DNA of 64,000 nucleotides from Virgibacillus halotolerans (GCF_016908515.1 NZ_JAFBEA010000014.1:38505-102504), one strand, 5' to 3'. Counted from the first letter of the stretch, positions 43,888-53,298 are shown. Notes: generated from the sequence alone by a model not told the origin. Numbers and translations: made by a program.

Positions 43888-44781
43888 ATGGTACAGTCAA
43901 AAAAACAAAAGTATACGTTTTTGGCATTTTGCTTACTTCCTACTTTTATTATGTTTGCTATATTTACACTTTATCCTTTGTTTAGTGGTTTGTACTATTC
44001 ATTCTTTGATTGGTCAGGATCCTCCCATGTAAAGGAATTTATTGGTTTTGATAACTACATAAAATTAATCAACGATTCAATCATTCCGGGAACAATTATT
44101 CATGATTATTTCCTTGTCGTAACAAAGGTTATTGGGATTATGATTTTAGCGATGTTTTTTGCCGTTGCCTTAACACAATTAAAAATAAAAGAAGCACCGT
44201 TTTATCGGATCGTATTTTTCTTCCCGAACATTATGTCTGTTGTAGTTATTGGGATACTCTGGACATTTATTTATAACCCAAGCTTAGGATTAGTTAATTC
44301 TGGTCTTGAATATCTAGGGCTGGATAGCTGGACAAGGCCATGGCTCGGAAGCGAAAAGTGGGCATTGCCGAGTCTAGTATTACCCTCTATATGGGCAGGT
44401 ATCGGGTTATTCATGCTGATGCTGATGGGTGGTATTGCCAACGTGTCGAAGAGTTATTATGAAGCAGCAGAAATTGATGGCGCCAATGAGTGGCAACAAT
44501 TTTGGAAAGTTACTTTGCCGTTAGTCTGGCCGCAGATCAAAATATCAGTCCTTTATATTGTTATTACAACGCTAAATGGTTCCTTTATTATCGTTCAGGT
44601 AATGACTGGCGGTGGGCCTAATAATGCAACACATGTGATGGGTTCCTACCTTTATCAGCAGGCATTTGTACAATATAATTTTGGTTATGGCGCAACAATC
44701 GGTGTGATGATTTTAATCCTTTCATTAATTACAGTGCTCATTTTACAGCTCCTTATGCGTAAGGAAAAAGTAGAATACTAG
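43888..44781 (+). CDS. ABC sugar importer 2, permease (MalF-like)
   Basis: The 297-residue six-helix permease has the EAA loop EAAEIDGANEWQQFWKVTLPLV and the N-terminal LLPTFIMFAIFTLYPLFSGLYYSFFDW. ATG 43888 is preferred because AAAGGGTGATGA lies just before it; the frame from 43846 adds 14 residues without a site. It works with the next permease and the lipoprotein upstream. Confidence 0.92.
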   Translation: MVQSKKQKYTFLAFCLLPTFIMFAIFTLYPLFSGLYYSFFDWSGSSHVKEFIGFDNYIKLINDSIIPGTIIHDYFLVVTKVIGIMILAMFFAVALTQLKIKEAPFYRIVFFFPNIMSVVVIGILWTFIYNPSLGLVNSGLEYLGLDSWTRPWLGSEKWALPSLVLPSIWAGIGLFMLMLMGGIANVSKSYYEAAEIDGANEWQQFWKVTLPLVWPQIKISVLYIVITTLNGSFIIVQVMTGGGPNNATHVMGSYLYQQAFVQYNFGYGATIGVMILILSLITVLILQLLMRKEKVEY

Positions 44782-44818
44782 GTTGATTGGATATTAATGG
44801 AAAAGGGAGGGGAGAACC

Positions 44819-45661
44819 ATGAAGCGTAGTGTTGGTGAAATATTAGGTAGAGCTGGTATACGAATTCCACTTATTTTATGGAGTATTGCAGTATTATACC
44901 CTATTTTTTGGATGTTTCTCGGTTCATTTAAATCGAACGCGGAGATATATCGAAATCCCTGGGGATTCCCCGAATCATTCAGTTGGACAAATTTTACGGA
45001 AGCGTGGACAAATTTTAATATTGACACGAGTGTTTTTAACAGTTTGTTTGTAACAGTACTTGGTGCTTTCCTAACCTTAGCACTTGCCGTACCAACTGCT
45101 TATGCGATTGAACGGCTGAAATTTCGGGGAAGTAATTTTCTATTTATGTTATATGTATCAGCGATGATGATTCCGATGGTATTAGGTTGGATTCCGTTAT
45201 TCTTCTTACTGATGGATTTTAATTTGCTTAATAATTTGGTTGGTCTATCCATTGTTTATGCGGTAAGTCAGCTACCATTTACGATATTCGTGCTAACAAG
45301 TTTTATGAGTACGATTCCGAAATCGCTGGAGGAATCTGCAGCGATTGACGGACTATCCCCATATGGTGTGTTGTTAAAAGTGATTACACCTTTGAGCATG
45401 TCGGGGATCATAACGGTAACAATTATGAATGCGATCCAGTTTTGGAATGAGTATTTTATGGCATTAATTTTTCTGCAAAGTAAGGATAAATATACATTAG
45501 CCCTCGCCATTGATTATATTAGTAGTGAAGCAGAATATACCAATGCCTGGGGAACATTGTTTGCAAGTCTTGTTATCGCCATTGTTCCAGTTATTATTCT
45601 TTATGCTATCTTCCAACAACGGATCTCAAAAGGCATGACAGAAGGAGCGATTAAAGGATAG
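44819..45661 (+). CDS. ABC sugar importer 2, permease (MalG-like)
   Basis: The 280-residue permease has six helices, AVLYPIFWMFLGSFKSNAEIY at the N-terminus, the EAA loop ESAAIDGLSPYGVLLKVITPLS, and QQRISKGMTEGAIKG at the end. AGGGAGGGGAG precedes the ATG. A terminator follows, so importer 2 is separate from nagZ. As with importer 1 there is no ATPase gene nearby. Confidence 0.92.
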   Translation: MKRSVGEILGRAGIRIPLILWSIAVLYPIFWMFLGSFKSNAEIYRNPWGFPESFSWTNFTEAWTNFNIDTSVFNSLFVTVLGAFLTLALAVPTAYAIERLKFRGSNFLFMLYVSAMMIPMVLGWIPLFFLLMDFNLLNNLVGLSIVYAVSQLPFTIFVLTSFMSTIPKSLEESAAIDGLSPYGVLLKVITPLSMSGIITVTIMNAIQFWNEYFMALIFLQSKDKYTLALAIDYISSEAEYTNAWGTLFASLVIAIVPVIILYAIFQQRISKGMTEGAIKG

Positions 45662-45680
45662 TCATATAGTAATTTGTAAT

Positions 45681-45712
45681 GACAATCAGTTGTTAGCTGG
45701 TTGTCTTTTTTT
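45681..45712 (+). terminator. Rho-independent terminator after importer 2
   Basis: GACAATCAG pairs with CTGGTTGTC, followed by seven T residues. The rest of the 461-base gap to nagZ has no gene; it holds an inverted pair AAAATTGAAC (45827-45836) and GTTCAATTTT (45914-45923), a TTGACA at 46003-46008 and the cre-like site below. Confidence 0.88.
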
Positions 45713-46070
45713 GGAAAAAATTCATTTATCATTCGACGAAAATCGACAAATAAAAAAATGCATCAAATAAAATATCTCTTCATAGAAAATACCGCTTGCA
45801 ATGGATGGGTAAATAAGACTATGAATAAAATTGAACCTGAGCCTTTGCCATGACGTATAGACAGGAACCAGACGAAGTACCTAACACAACTAAAGCAAGC
45901 ACTAGTACTTATTGTTCAATTTTGAATAATCAAACATATACGACGGAATTCGACAACATTTTCAAATCAATTCTATTAAAATAGTAGTAGAAACAATTGA
46001 TATTGACAGTCAGAAGCGCATGAAAATTATTTATGGAGATGGAGGTTTGTCAATGGTTGTATAAAAATGT

Positions 46071-46084
46071 TGTAAACGCTTTCT
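46071..46084 (+). promoter_or_regulatory. cre-like site (CcpA) before nagZ
   Basis: TGTAAACGCTTTCT matches 13 of 14 positions of the cre consensus. It lies in the leader of nagZ, about 40 bases before the start codon. Confidence 0.6.
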
Positions 46085-46122
46085 GTGAGAGGTTAAGACA
46101 ACTGAATAAAGGAGGAATCCAT

Positions 46123-48177
46123 TTGAAGCTTCGACGCTGGATAACGCTGATGTCACTGGCTCTACTTATTCTGATGCTCCCGCTGTATGCTTTTGCGGAA
46201 AAGGATAAAACACGAGGATCTGATGGAAACGATGGTGAAGTAAATAATGATGAGATTCATAAAAAGATGGAAGAAATGACAGTAGAAGAAAAAATCGGTC
46301 AGCTTTTTATTGTCCATGTTTATGGAAAAACGCCAACAGATGAAAATTATGAAGATATAAATCTAGACAATAACCGGGGTGGTAAAAACTTTCAAGAAGT
46401 GATTGAAAACTATCATGTTGGTGGTGTGATTTATTTTAATTGGACAGACAACATTGGTATGCCACTTGATAAGAAGCAAGTGAATGGATTATCAAATGGT
46501 TTACAAGAAATAGCGATGGAACAGGATACAGAAATCCCACTATTTATTTCGACAGATCAGGAAGGCGGAATTGTGCAAAGGGTTACAAGTCCAGGAACTG
46601 TTTTTCCAGGGAATATGGCGCTTGGTGCTATTGGATCAGAAGCATATGCAACGCAGAGCGCAAGTATATTGGGCAAAGAATTAAATAGTCTCGGCATTAA
46701 CATGAACTTTGCGCCTTCCGTTGATGTCAATATGAATCCAGAAAACCCGGTCATTGGTATTCGTTCTTTTGGTGAAGATCCTGATCTGGTGTCACGTCTG
46801 GGTGTTGCTCAAATGAATGCCTATAAGGATGAAAATGTGATGGCTTCCGCAAAGCATTTTCCAGGCCATGGGGATACGGATACAGACTCGCATTTTGGTC
46901 TGCCAATTATTGACCATGATCTTGAAACATTACACGAAGTTGATTTGAAGCCCTTTAAAGCAGCTATTGATGCAGGAATTGACTCGATTATGACTGCACA
47001 CATCGTCGTACCTGCGTTGGATGATTCAGGATTGCCGGCCACATTATCTAAGCCGATTCTTACTGATTTACTGCGTGAAGAGATGGGATACGATGGTTTA
47101 ATCATCACAGACAGCCTAGGTATGTCCGGTGCAAATGTATATCCGGCTGATCAGGTACCAGTTGAAGCACTAAAAGCCGGTGTGGATGTTTTATTAAATC
47201 CACCAGATGTAGCAGTTGCTTATAATGGTGTGTTGGATGCTGTTGAAAGTGGAGAGATCAGTGAAGAAAGGTTGAATGAATCTGTTTATCGTATATTGAA
47301 ATCAAAAATGGATCATGGTTTGTTTGAGGATCCCTATACAGATTCAGATGCAATTGAAAATATTGGAACAGAAGCACATTTGCAAACAGCGGATGAAATT
47401 GCAAATAAAAGCATTACCCTAGTTAAAAACGATCATCAACAATTGCCATTGAAGCAATCCGAAAATGTATTAGTAACCGGTCCATCGGAAGCACAACCTG
47501 AGTTACTCTCCAATCAATTAAATGAAAAAGGGATTAAATCAGACAGTTTGGAAACGAGTATGAGTCCGACGAAGGAACAAATAGACGAGGCGGTAGAAGA
47601 GGCGAGAGAAGCAGATACAGTTATTATTACCACCTATTCTGCTAATACAAATGAAGCACAACAGCAAATGGTTAATGAAATTCAGAAAACGGACAAGTCA
47701 GTGATTGTAGCAGCACTTCGTAATCCATATGATTTAATGGTTTTTCCAGAAGTGGACACGTATATCAACACATACAGTTACCTGGATGTATCTGTTGAAG
47801 CACTCGCCAAAGTGATCATAGGCGACGTGAATCCATTTGGTCAACTACCTGTTACGTTACCAGGCTTGTATGAGATGGGACATGGATTAAATTATATTGA
47901 TACACCACTAAGTGCAGCAGGAATGAAGACACTTGTTGAACAGTTGGATGTGGACGGGGAAATAAACAGCGAATCTAGCAGTCGTCTTTTAATGACACAT
48001 CTTGCAGCAGTAAATCAATATGAAAAAAAGGAATTGACGGACAAGGTATTGAAGCATATGGATAGTTTTCAGCTGTTGTTAGAAAAACTGAAAGATGATG
48101 AAGTGATTACAGCTAAAGCATATAGCTATCTAGATACAGAAAGTGAAAGATTGATAGCGCATTGGAACAATAAATAA
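46123..48177 (+). CDS. nagZ: Secreted beta-N-acetylglucosaminidase NagZ with C-terminal FIMAH-type module
   Basis: The 684-residue GH3 enzyme removes terminal GlcNAc from muropeptides outside the cell. A signal peptide ends near YAFAEKD. The GH3 barrel holds the His-Asp dyad loop KHFPGHGDTDTDSHFG and the nucleophile aspartate in ITDSLGMSGA. A second alpha/beta domain follows (about 430-590), as in YbbD of B. subtilis. The last 84 residues are the shared helical module. TTG 46123 lies after AAAGGAGG; the frame from 46033 contains the cre-like site and no signal peptide at its start. Neighbouring NamZ and AmiE complete the known MurNAc-release set. Confidence 0.93.
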   Translation: MKLRRWITLMSLALLILMLPLYAFAEKDKTRGSDGNDGEVNNDEIHKKMEEMTVEEKIGQLFIVHVYGKTPTDENYEDINLDNNRGGKNFQEVIENYHVGGVIYFNWTDNIGMPLDKKQVNGLSNGLQEIAMEQDTEIPLFISTDQEGGIVQRVTSPGTVFPGNMALGAIGSEAYATQSASILGKELNSLGINMNFAPSVDVNMNPENPVIGIRSFGEDPDLVSRLGVAQMNAYKDENVMASAKHFPGHGDTDTDSHFGLPIIDHDLETLHEVDLKPFKAAIDAGIDSIMTAHIVVPALDDSGLPATLSKPILTDLLREEMGYDGLIITDSLGMSGANVYPADQVPVEALKAGVDVLLNPPDVAVAYNGVLDAVESGEISEERLNESVYRILKSKMDHGLFEDPYTDSDAIENIGTEAHLQTADEIANKSITLVKNDHQQLPLKQSENVLVTGPSEAQPELLSNQLNEKGIKSDSLETSMSPTKEQIDEAVEEAREADTVIITTYSANTNEAQQQMVNEIQKTDKSVIVAALRNPYDLMVFPEVDTYINTYSYLDVSVEALAKVIIGDVNPFGQLPVTLPGLYEMGHGLNYIDTPLSAAGMKTLVEQLDVDGEINSESSSRLLMTHLAAVNQYEKKELTDKVLKHMDSFQLLLEKLKDDEVITAKAYSYLDTESERLIAHWNNK
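47923..48174 (+). repeat. FIMAH-type module, NagZ copy
   Basis: 84 codons. Conserved positions shared with the other five copies: His26-Leu27, Val30, KxxKH at 41-45, Phe49, Leu52 and Trp81. Predicted as a helical bundle. Confidence 0.85.
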
Positions 48178-48236
48178 AATTTGGTTACTATTTTGCTGAG
48201 GTAATAGGGGTTACTAAAAAACAAGGAGGAATGGAA

Positions 48237-48824
48237 TTGGGAATTAAAAAACAGTTAGGTATGGGTGTGCTGTCGGCGGCACTTGGAATAGCATTAATTG
48301 GTGGGGGAACCTATGCTTATTTCAGTTCGAGTGAGACAACCAATAATACATTCGCAACAGGAACGTTGGATTTAGCGGTTGAACCAACAACGGTAATTGA
48401 GGTAGGGGATCTTAAACCAGGAGACTGGGTCATTCGTGATTTTGAATTACAAAATAATGGTTCGTTGGATATAGAGAAGGTTTACCTGGATACGGATTAT
48501 AATGTGGTTGATGCGCAAGGCGACAATACAGAAGACTTTGGGAAGTATATTGAAGTAGAGTTTCTTTATAACGCGGACAAGCTAGATGAAGTCATTTATG
48601 AGACAACTTTGGATAAGTTAAAAGAGATGAGTCCTGAAGCGGTGAACGAGCATATCTTTTATCCGACGCTTGGTGAGAAAGGTCTTCCATCCGGAGATAT
48701 TGATGACCTAGTTGTAAAGTTTAACTTTGTAGATAATGGCGAAGATCAAAACGAGTTTCAGGGGGATTCACTAAACTTGGAATGGACATTTAATGCGGAG
48801 CAGACAGCCGGAGACGAACAATAA
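48237..48824 (+). CDS. TasA/CalY (camelysin) family fibre protein
   Basis: The 195-residue secreted protein starts at TTG 48237, seven bases after AAGGAGG. Its signal region LSAALGIALIGGGTYAYFSSSE is the kind cleaved by the signal peptidase SipW. The mature part (NNTFATGTLDLAVEPTTV, LKPGDWVIRDFELQNNGSLDI, LVVKFNFVDNGEDQNEFQGDSLNLEWTF) matches the TasA/CalY beta-sandwich family, which forms biofilm fibres or was described as camelysin. No sipW or tapA is in the window. It is embedded between nagZ and the transferase gene among enzymes with the shared C-terminal module, so it is a candidate scaffold. That role is inferred. Confidence 0.88.
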   Translation: MGIKKQLGMGVLSAALGIALIGGGTYAYFSSSETTNNTFATGTLDLAVEPTTVIEVGDLKPGDWVIRDFELQNNGSLDIEKVYLDTDYNVVDAQGDNTEDFGKYIEVEFLYNADKLDEVIYETTLDKLKEMSPEAVNEHIFYPTLGEKGLPSGDIDDLVVKFNFVDNGEDQNEFQGDSLNLEWTFNAEQTAGDEQ

Positions 48825-48916
48825 CCCTGTAGATTGGGAGAGCTATTTCTAAAAAAATATTGCAACTATAACGTTCATTATTTAGCCGAAGCAAACATTG
48901 ACCTAGGAGGGATTAA

Positions 48917-51577
48917 TTGCAGAACAAGAAAGTAAAATTACTATCTATTTTGTTTACGATACTACTCGTATTTAGCATGAGTGTTCCAACGGGATATGCT
49001 GATAACACAGGATATGAACCCGAAAATCCTGGGGTGAAACCGGAACAAACAGCAGAAGGTGATTTGGGGATGGTTGTAACAGCACATCCCCTCGCTTCAA
49101 AAGTTGGTGCGGATGTGTTGAAGCAAGGTGGTAATGCAGTTGACGCAGCTGTTGCGATTCAATTTGCTTTAAACGTTAACGAACCAATGATGTCCGGTAT
49201 TGGCGGTGGTAGCTTTCTAATGTACTATGACGCCGAGGAGGAAGATGTTTCCGTAATTAACAGCCGGGAACGTGCTCCAGATGGTGCAACACCTGATATG
49301 TTTATGGATAAAAGTAATATTGTAACAGGTGAAGGTAACTTCTTGTTAAGCGCAATTGAGCAAAATAACGATGGGGGTGGCGCATTTCATATCGGGGAAG
49401 TAACGGTGAATGATTTAGACAGTCCGGATTCTGATGAGCCTGCTTTTCATTATAATTTCGAAGGTGAGCAAGGAGCAGTCTGGGATTTTGATAAATTTGA
49501 CCTAGACGAACGAGGAACAAACTTTACATTAGATCATGATGGGGGGCTGATTGCTTTTGGTGAGCCAGTAGGCAGTAATAAAACTTCCTTTGGTCGAACT
49601 ACCCCAGTAATGGAACCGATAGAAAATAGTGAGTTGCAGGTCAGATTTCGGACAGATGATCCTGGGGATGACAGACGGTTAAGATTCTGGCTTCGTGCCG
49701 ATGAATACAGAGCAGGCAGTACTTTTGCGAAAAATGGCTACGGGATTGAAATTGATACAAAAACGAACGAGTTGAAATTAATACAATCCAAAGACGCAAC
49801 AAGTTCAACACTAGGTACTGTACAATTTGATAGAACCACAGATTGGCAATCGTTACGCTTTCAGGTTGATGGTGATGAGCTCAAACTAAGTATGTGGGAA
49901 GATGGTACCGATGAACCGGAAGAATGGGACCTGGAAACGGTTTCTGGTATGGTAATACCATTCTCTGAACGTGTTCAAAGCGGGCGTTCAGTTGGTGTTC
50001 CAGGTACGTTGAAGGGCTTAGAAACAGCAAACAACGAGTGGGGAACGATGTCATTGGAAGAACTCATTCAGCCTTCCGTCGAAATGGCAGAGGAAGGTGT
50101 TAAGGTGAATTGGGTGCTGGCGGATGCGATTGAAAGTAATCAAGATAAATTGTCGCATACTGCTGCTAAGGATGTATTTATGCCGGAAGGGCAGCCACTA
50201 GAGGAAGGGGATTTGCTTGTACAAAAAGATCTTGCCAAAACATTTAGGTTGATAGGTGAGCAAGGTGTAGATGCGCTTTACGGTGGGGAAATTGGTGAAG
50301 CACTTGTAGAAGAAGTGCGCGACTTCGACAGCAGCATGACCACAGAGGATCTTGAACATTATGATGTGACGCACGATACGGCTGTTTGGGGAAATTATCT
50401 TGGCTATGATATTGCCTCTATGCCTCCACCAAGTTCTGGGGGATTGACAGCACTGCAGCTACTTAAAATGTTTGAAGACATCGATTTGACGCAGTATGAC
50501 GTAAGGTCAGCGGAAAAATACCATTATATGACGGAGGCAATGCATCTTGCCTATGCTGACAGAGGTGCTTATATGGGGGATCCGGAATATGTCGATGTAC
50601 CAGGAGAAGGATTACTCCATTCTGACTATGTTAGTAAGCGTGTTAAAGAGATCGATTCGGATAAGGCAAACCCGAATGTACAACCTGGTGATCCATGGGA
50701 ATATCAGGAAGGTGAACCTAATGCAATTGTAGAACAAGTCGATGATAAGGAAGATGGTGAAACGACCCATTTCACAGTGGCAGACCAATGGGGGAATCTT
50801 GTTTCGAATACGACAACCATTGAACAGTTATTTGGATCAGGAATTATGGTGCCCGGATACGGTGTGATGCTGAACAATGAACTAACAGATTTTGATGCAA
50901 TACCTGGTGGTTCAAACGAAATCCAGCCGAATAAGCGTCCTTTAAGCAGTATGACACCCTCCATTATTTTTAAGGACGATAAGCCTTTCATGACAGTGGG
51001 TTCGCCGGGAGGGGCGACGATTATTACCTCTGTGATGCAAACGATTGTTAATGTAATCGGATATGATATGGATCTGAAAGATGCGATTGAAGAACCACGC
51101 ATTTACAGTAATCAATATCCGAGCATCCGATGGGAGTATGGTATTCCAGATGATGTAAGACAAGAGCTACAGCAGAAGGGGCATTCATGGGAATCCGAGC
51201 CACAAGAAATTGGGAATGTGAATAGTATCTTACTGGATTCTGAAAGCGGACACTATATTGGTGCCGCCGATTCCACTAGAGAGGGAGTCGCGATTGGTGT
51301 GTCATCTGAAGAAGCCAGTGTGAACCACATGAAAGAGCTTGTAACCGAATTGGAAGAAGATGGCGAAATTGTAGATCAAAAAACTGCCCGTTTATTACAG
51401 ACGCACTTAACATCTGTGGCACACTACGAGGCTAATGAATCGATGGATAAGGCTGTGAAACACATGAATAGTTTTAAACAATTGATAGCTCAGCAGGAAG
51501 AAGAGGCGTTACTATCGGAACAGGCATTGAACGTATTAACAAATGAGGCTAATGCCCTGCTTTCAATGTGGAAATAA
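48917..51577 (+). CDS. ggt: Secreted gamma-glutamyltransferase with inserted beta-domain and FIMAH-type module
   Basis: The 886-residue protein begins at TTG 48917 with GGAGGG upstream and has a signal peptide. GGT motifs are NAVDAAVAIQFALNV, SGIGGGSF and INSRERAP in the N-terminal part. The autocatalytic Thr is near residue 616 (GETTHFTVAD), then MLNNELTDFD and KRPLSSMTPSI. About 210 residues (133-345) interrupt the large-subunit region between PDMFMD and SGRSVGVPGTLKGLE. The insert looks like a concanavalin-like jelly-roll (FWLRADEY, YGIEIDTKTNELKLI, LRFQVDGDELKL). The last 82 residues are the shared module. It may cleave gamma-D-Glu bonds of stem peptides or poly-gamma-glutamate; the substrate is not shown. 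Confidence 0.9.
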   Translation: MQNKKVKLLSILFTILLVFSMSVPTGYADNTGYEPENPGVKPEQTAEGDLGMVVTAHPLASKVGADVLKQGGNAVDAAVAIQFALNVNEPMMSGIGGGSFLMYYDAEEEDVSVINSRERAPDGATPDMFMDKSNIVTGEGNFLLSAIEQNNDGGGAFHIGEVTVNDLDSPDSDEPAFHYNFEGEQGAVWDFDKFDLDERGTNFTLDHDGGLIAFGEPVGSNKTSFGRTTPVMEPIENSELQVRFRTDDPGDDRRLRFWLRADEYRAGSTFAKNGYGIEIDTKTNELKLIQSKDATSSTLGTVQFDRTTDWQSLRFQVDGDELKLSMWEDGTDEPEEWDLETVSGMVIPFSERVQSGRSVGVPGTLKGLETANNEWGTMSLEELIQPSVEMAEEGVKVNWVLADAIESNQDKLSHTAAKDVFMPEGQPLEEGDLLVQKDLAKTFRLIGEQGVDALYGGEIGEALVEEVRDFDSSMTTEDLEHYDVTHDTAVWGNYLGYDIASMPPPSSGGLTALQLLKMFEDIDLTQYDVRSAEKYHYMTEAMHLAYADRGAYMGDPEYVDVPGEGLLHSDYVSKRVKEIDSDKANPNVQPGDPWEYQEGEPNAIVEQVDDKEDGETTHFTVADQWGNLVSNTTTIEQLFGSGIMVPGYGVMLNNELTDFDAIPGGSNEIQPNKRPLSSMTPSIIFKDDKPFMTVGSPGGATIITSVMQTIVNVIGYDMDLKDAIEEPRIYSNQYPSIRWEYGIPDDVRQELQQKGHSWESEPQEIGNVNSILLDSESGHYIGAADSTREGVAIGVSSEEASVNHMKELVTELEEDGEIVDQKTARLLQTHLTSVAHYEANESMDKAVKHMNSFKQLIAQQEEEALLSEQALNVLTNEANALLSMWK
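51329..51574 (+). repeat. FIMAH-type module, gamma-glutamyltransferase copy
   Basis: 82 codons with the same invariant His26-Leu27, KxxKH, Phe49 and Trp81. Confidence 0.85.
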
Positions 51578-51591
51578 CAAGATTATTTTAT

Positions 51592-51621
51592 CCACCTAGC
51601 ATAAGTGTTTATGTTAGGTGG
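51592..51621 (+). terminator. Hairpin after the gamma-glutamyltransferase gene
   Basis: CCACCTAGCATAA pairs with TTATGTTAGGTGG, one mismatch. No T-run directly after it. Confidence 0.6.
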
Positions 51622-51756
51622 TGTAGCTATATGAAAGCGGAATTTGCAACTATTAATAATAGGTATTCATACTAGATTTTATCGTATGGTAATCGTTTTT
51701 AATATCTGCATTTAAAATATATTGAATATTTTAAATTAAAGTTCAAGGAGGAAACG

Positions 51757-53298
51757 ATGAATAATCATATTTGGACAAAAACATTATCATTTGTAACGGT
51801 TTTATTATTGTTTATAACGCTAAGTCCGATGTCTGGAAAGGCAGCTACTTCTGATTCATCGGAAGATTTACCAACGACTGGATTCGAGGAACGCGATGGA
51901 GATGGTTGGACAACGCTTGATGAAGAATTCGAATTTATTAAGGAAGTAGCGGAAAAATCTGATAGAGTATCCTATTCTCAGGTGGGGACTTCTGTTGAGG
52001 GAAGACCATTTTATATGGTACGAGTTGGTTTCCCAGAGCCCCCATCAGACGAAGATATTGCAGATGGACGAAATATATTGATCATGGGGACCCCACATGG
52101 CAATGAACCAGCTGGTAGGGAAATGACGTTAAAAAAATTGCGTGATTTAGCATTTACAGATGACCAGAAAATGATTGACCAATTAAGTGAATCTACAGTG
52201 CTATTCATACCGACGCCGAACCCGGATGGTAGGGAAGCCAATACACGTGGAAATGCTTGGGGGTTGGATAATAACCGTGACCATCTACAATTGGAGACAC
52301 CAGAAATACAGGCAATAGCTGAAGTGATGGATCAATTTAGTCCAGATATCACTGTAGATGCTCATGAAAGGCCAAGGGATACTGGTGATCCTGATGTTGA
52401 AATGCTTTGGCCACGTAACCTGAATGTAGATGAGCAATTACGTGAATTAAATATAGAGATGGTAGAGAATTACTTATTCCCTGATGTGGAGGAATCTGGT
52501 TTCTCAACTGGCCTTTATGGTACACCTCCAGGTTCTGGTAGTGGCTCTGAAAGAATTTTACGTAATATGGGAGGTCTACGTCATGGGCTGTCTTTATTGG
52601 TCGAAACTCCTGGGATGGCAGACCCAGTAGATCGTGTTGATATGCATATGCGAACGATAGAATCCGTGCTGAGATTTTATGAAGAACGTTTCGATGATGT
52701 TGGAAAAGTAGTAAGTGAAGCGCCGAAACGTAAAAAAGAAGCAGGCGGCAATCAAGATAAATTCTATTTAGATGGAACCCATGATTGGGATCAGTCGGAA
52801 TGGATTGCAATGGATCTCGCTCCAACTGGCTATCTGATAAATAACGCACAAGCTACAGTAATTAGTAAACAAATTGAATTATTTTCATTGGAAACAGAAT
52901 CTATTGATGAATATGGAGAGTACGTCACAATGAACCAGCCAATGATGACAATCATACCGCTTCTTCTTGATGCTGGAGCATCTTTCAATGAGGTTGATGG
53001 TGTGGCATTATATGATCGTACAAATCCAGGGAGTGCAGAAAACATGAAAGCACAAGTTGAACACTTTGAAAATGAGGGGGAATTCACAAATGAAGAAGCT
53101 TCCCATTCGTTAAAGGTACATTTAGCCGCAGTGGATCAATTTGAACAGCAAAATAAAGCAGAAAAAGTTGTAAAGCACATGAAAGGCTTCAATCAGTTGC
53201 TGGATCAACAGATGGAAGATGATCAGGTTTCTGAAGCGGCATATAACAACCTGGTAGCATATGCTGAGTACTTGATTGAAAAGTGGGATATCAACTGA
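51757..53298 (+). CDS. Secreted M14 metallocarboxypeptidase with FIMAH-type module
   Basis: The 513-residue protein has a signal peptide (cleaved after GKAAT or nearby) and an M14 zinc peptidase domain (about 45-320). Zinc ligands are His114 and Glu117 in GTPHGNEPAGREM and His203 in VDAHERP. DNNRDH supplies substrate binding and LLVETPGM the catalytic Glu region. A middle region (about 330-425) is unassigned. The last 84 residues are the shared module. Bacterial M14 enzymes include gamma-D-glutamyl-diaminopimelate peptidases, which would suit stem-peptide breakdown beside NagZ and AmiE. CAAGGAGG precedes the ATG. Confidence 0.88.
   Translation: MNNHIWTKTLSFVTVLLLFITLSPMSGKAATSDSSEDLPTTGFEERDGDGWTTLDEEFEFIKEVAEKSDRVSYSQVGTSVEGRPFYMVRVGFPEPPSDEDIADGRNILIMGTPHGNEPAGREMTLKKLRDLAFTDDQKMIDQLSESTVLFIPTPNPDGREANTRGNAWGLDNNRDHLQLETPEIQAIAEVMDQFSPDITVDAHERPRDTGDPDVEMLWPRNLNVDEQLRELNIEMVENYLFPDVEESGFSTGLYGTPPGSGSGSERILRNMGGLRHGLSLLVETPGMADPVDRVDMHMRTIESVLRFYEERFDDVGKVVSEAPKRKKEAGGNQDKFYLDGTHDWDQSEWIAMDLAPTGYLINNAQATVISKQIELFSLETESIDEYGEYVTMNQPMMTIIPLLLDAGASFNEVDGVALYDRTNPGSAENMKAQVEHFENEGEFTNEEASHSLKVHLAAVDQFEQQNKAEKVVKHMKGFNQLLDQQMEDDQVSEAAYNNLVAYAEYLIEKWDIN
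53044..53295 (+). repeat. FIMAH-type module, M14 peptidase copy
   Basis: 84 codons with the same invariant His26-Leu27, KxxKH, Phe49 and Trp81. Confidence 0.85.

Noticed and set aside
45827..45923. Inverted pair AAAATTGAAC / GTTCAATTTT as a small mobile element
   Set aside because: Only 10 bases long, no target duplication seen and no other copy in the window.
46033..46122. 30-residue N-terminal extension of NagZ
   Set aside because: It would bury the cre-like site in the coding region and place the signal peptide internally; TTG 46123 has a strong site.
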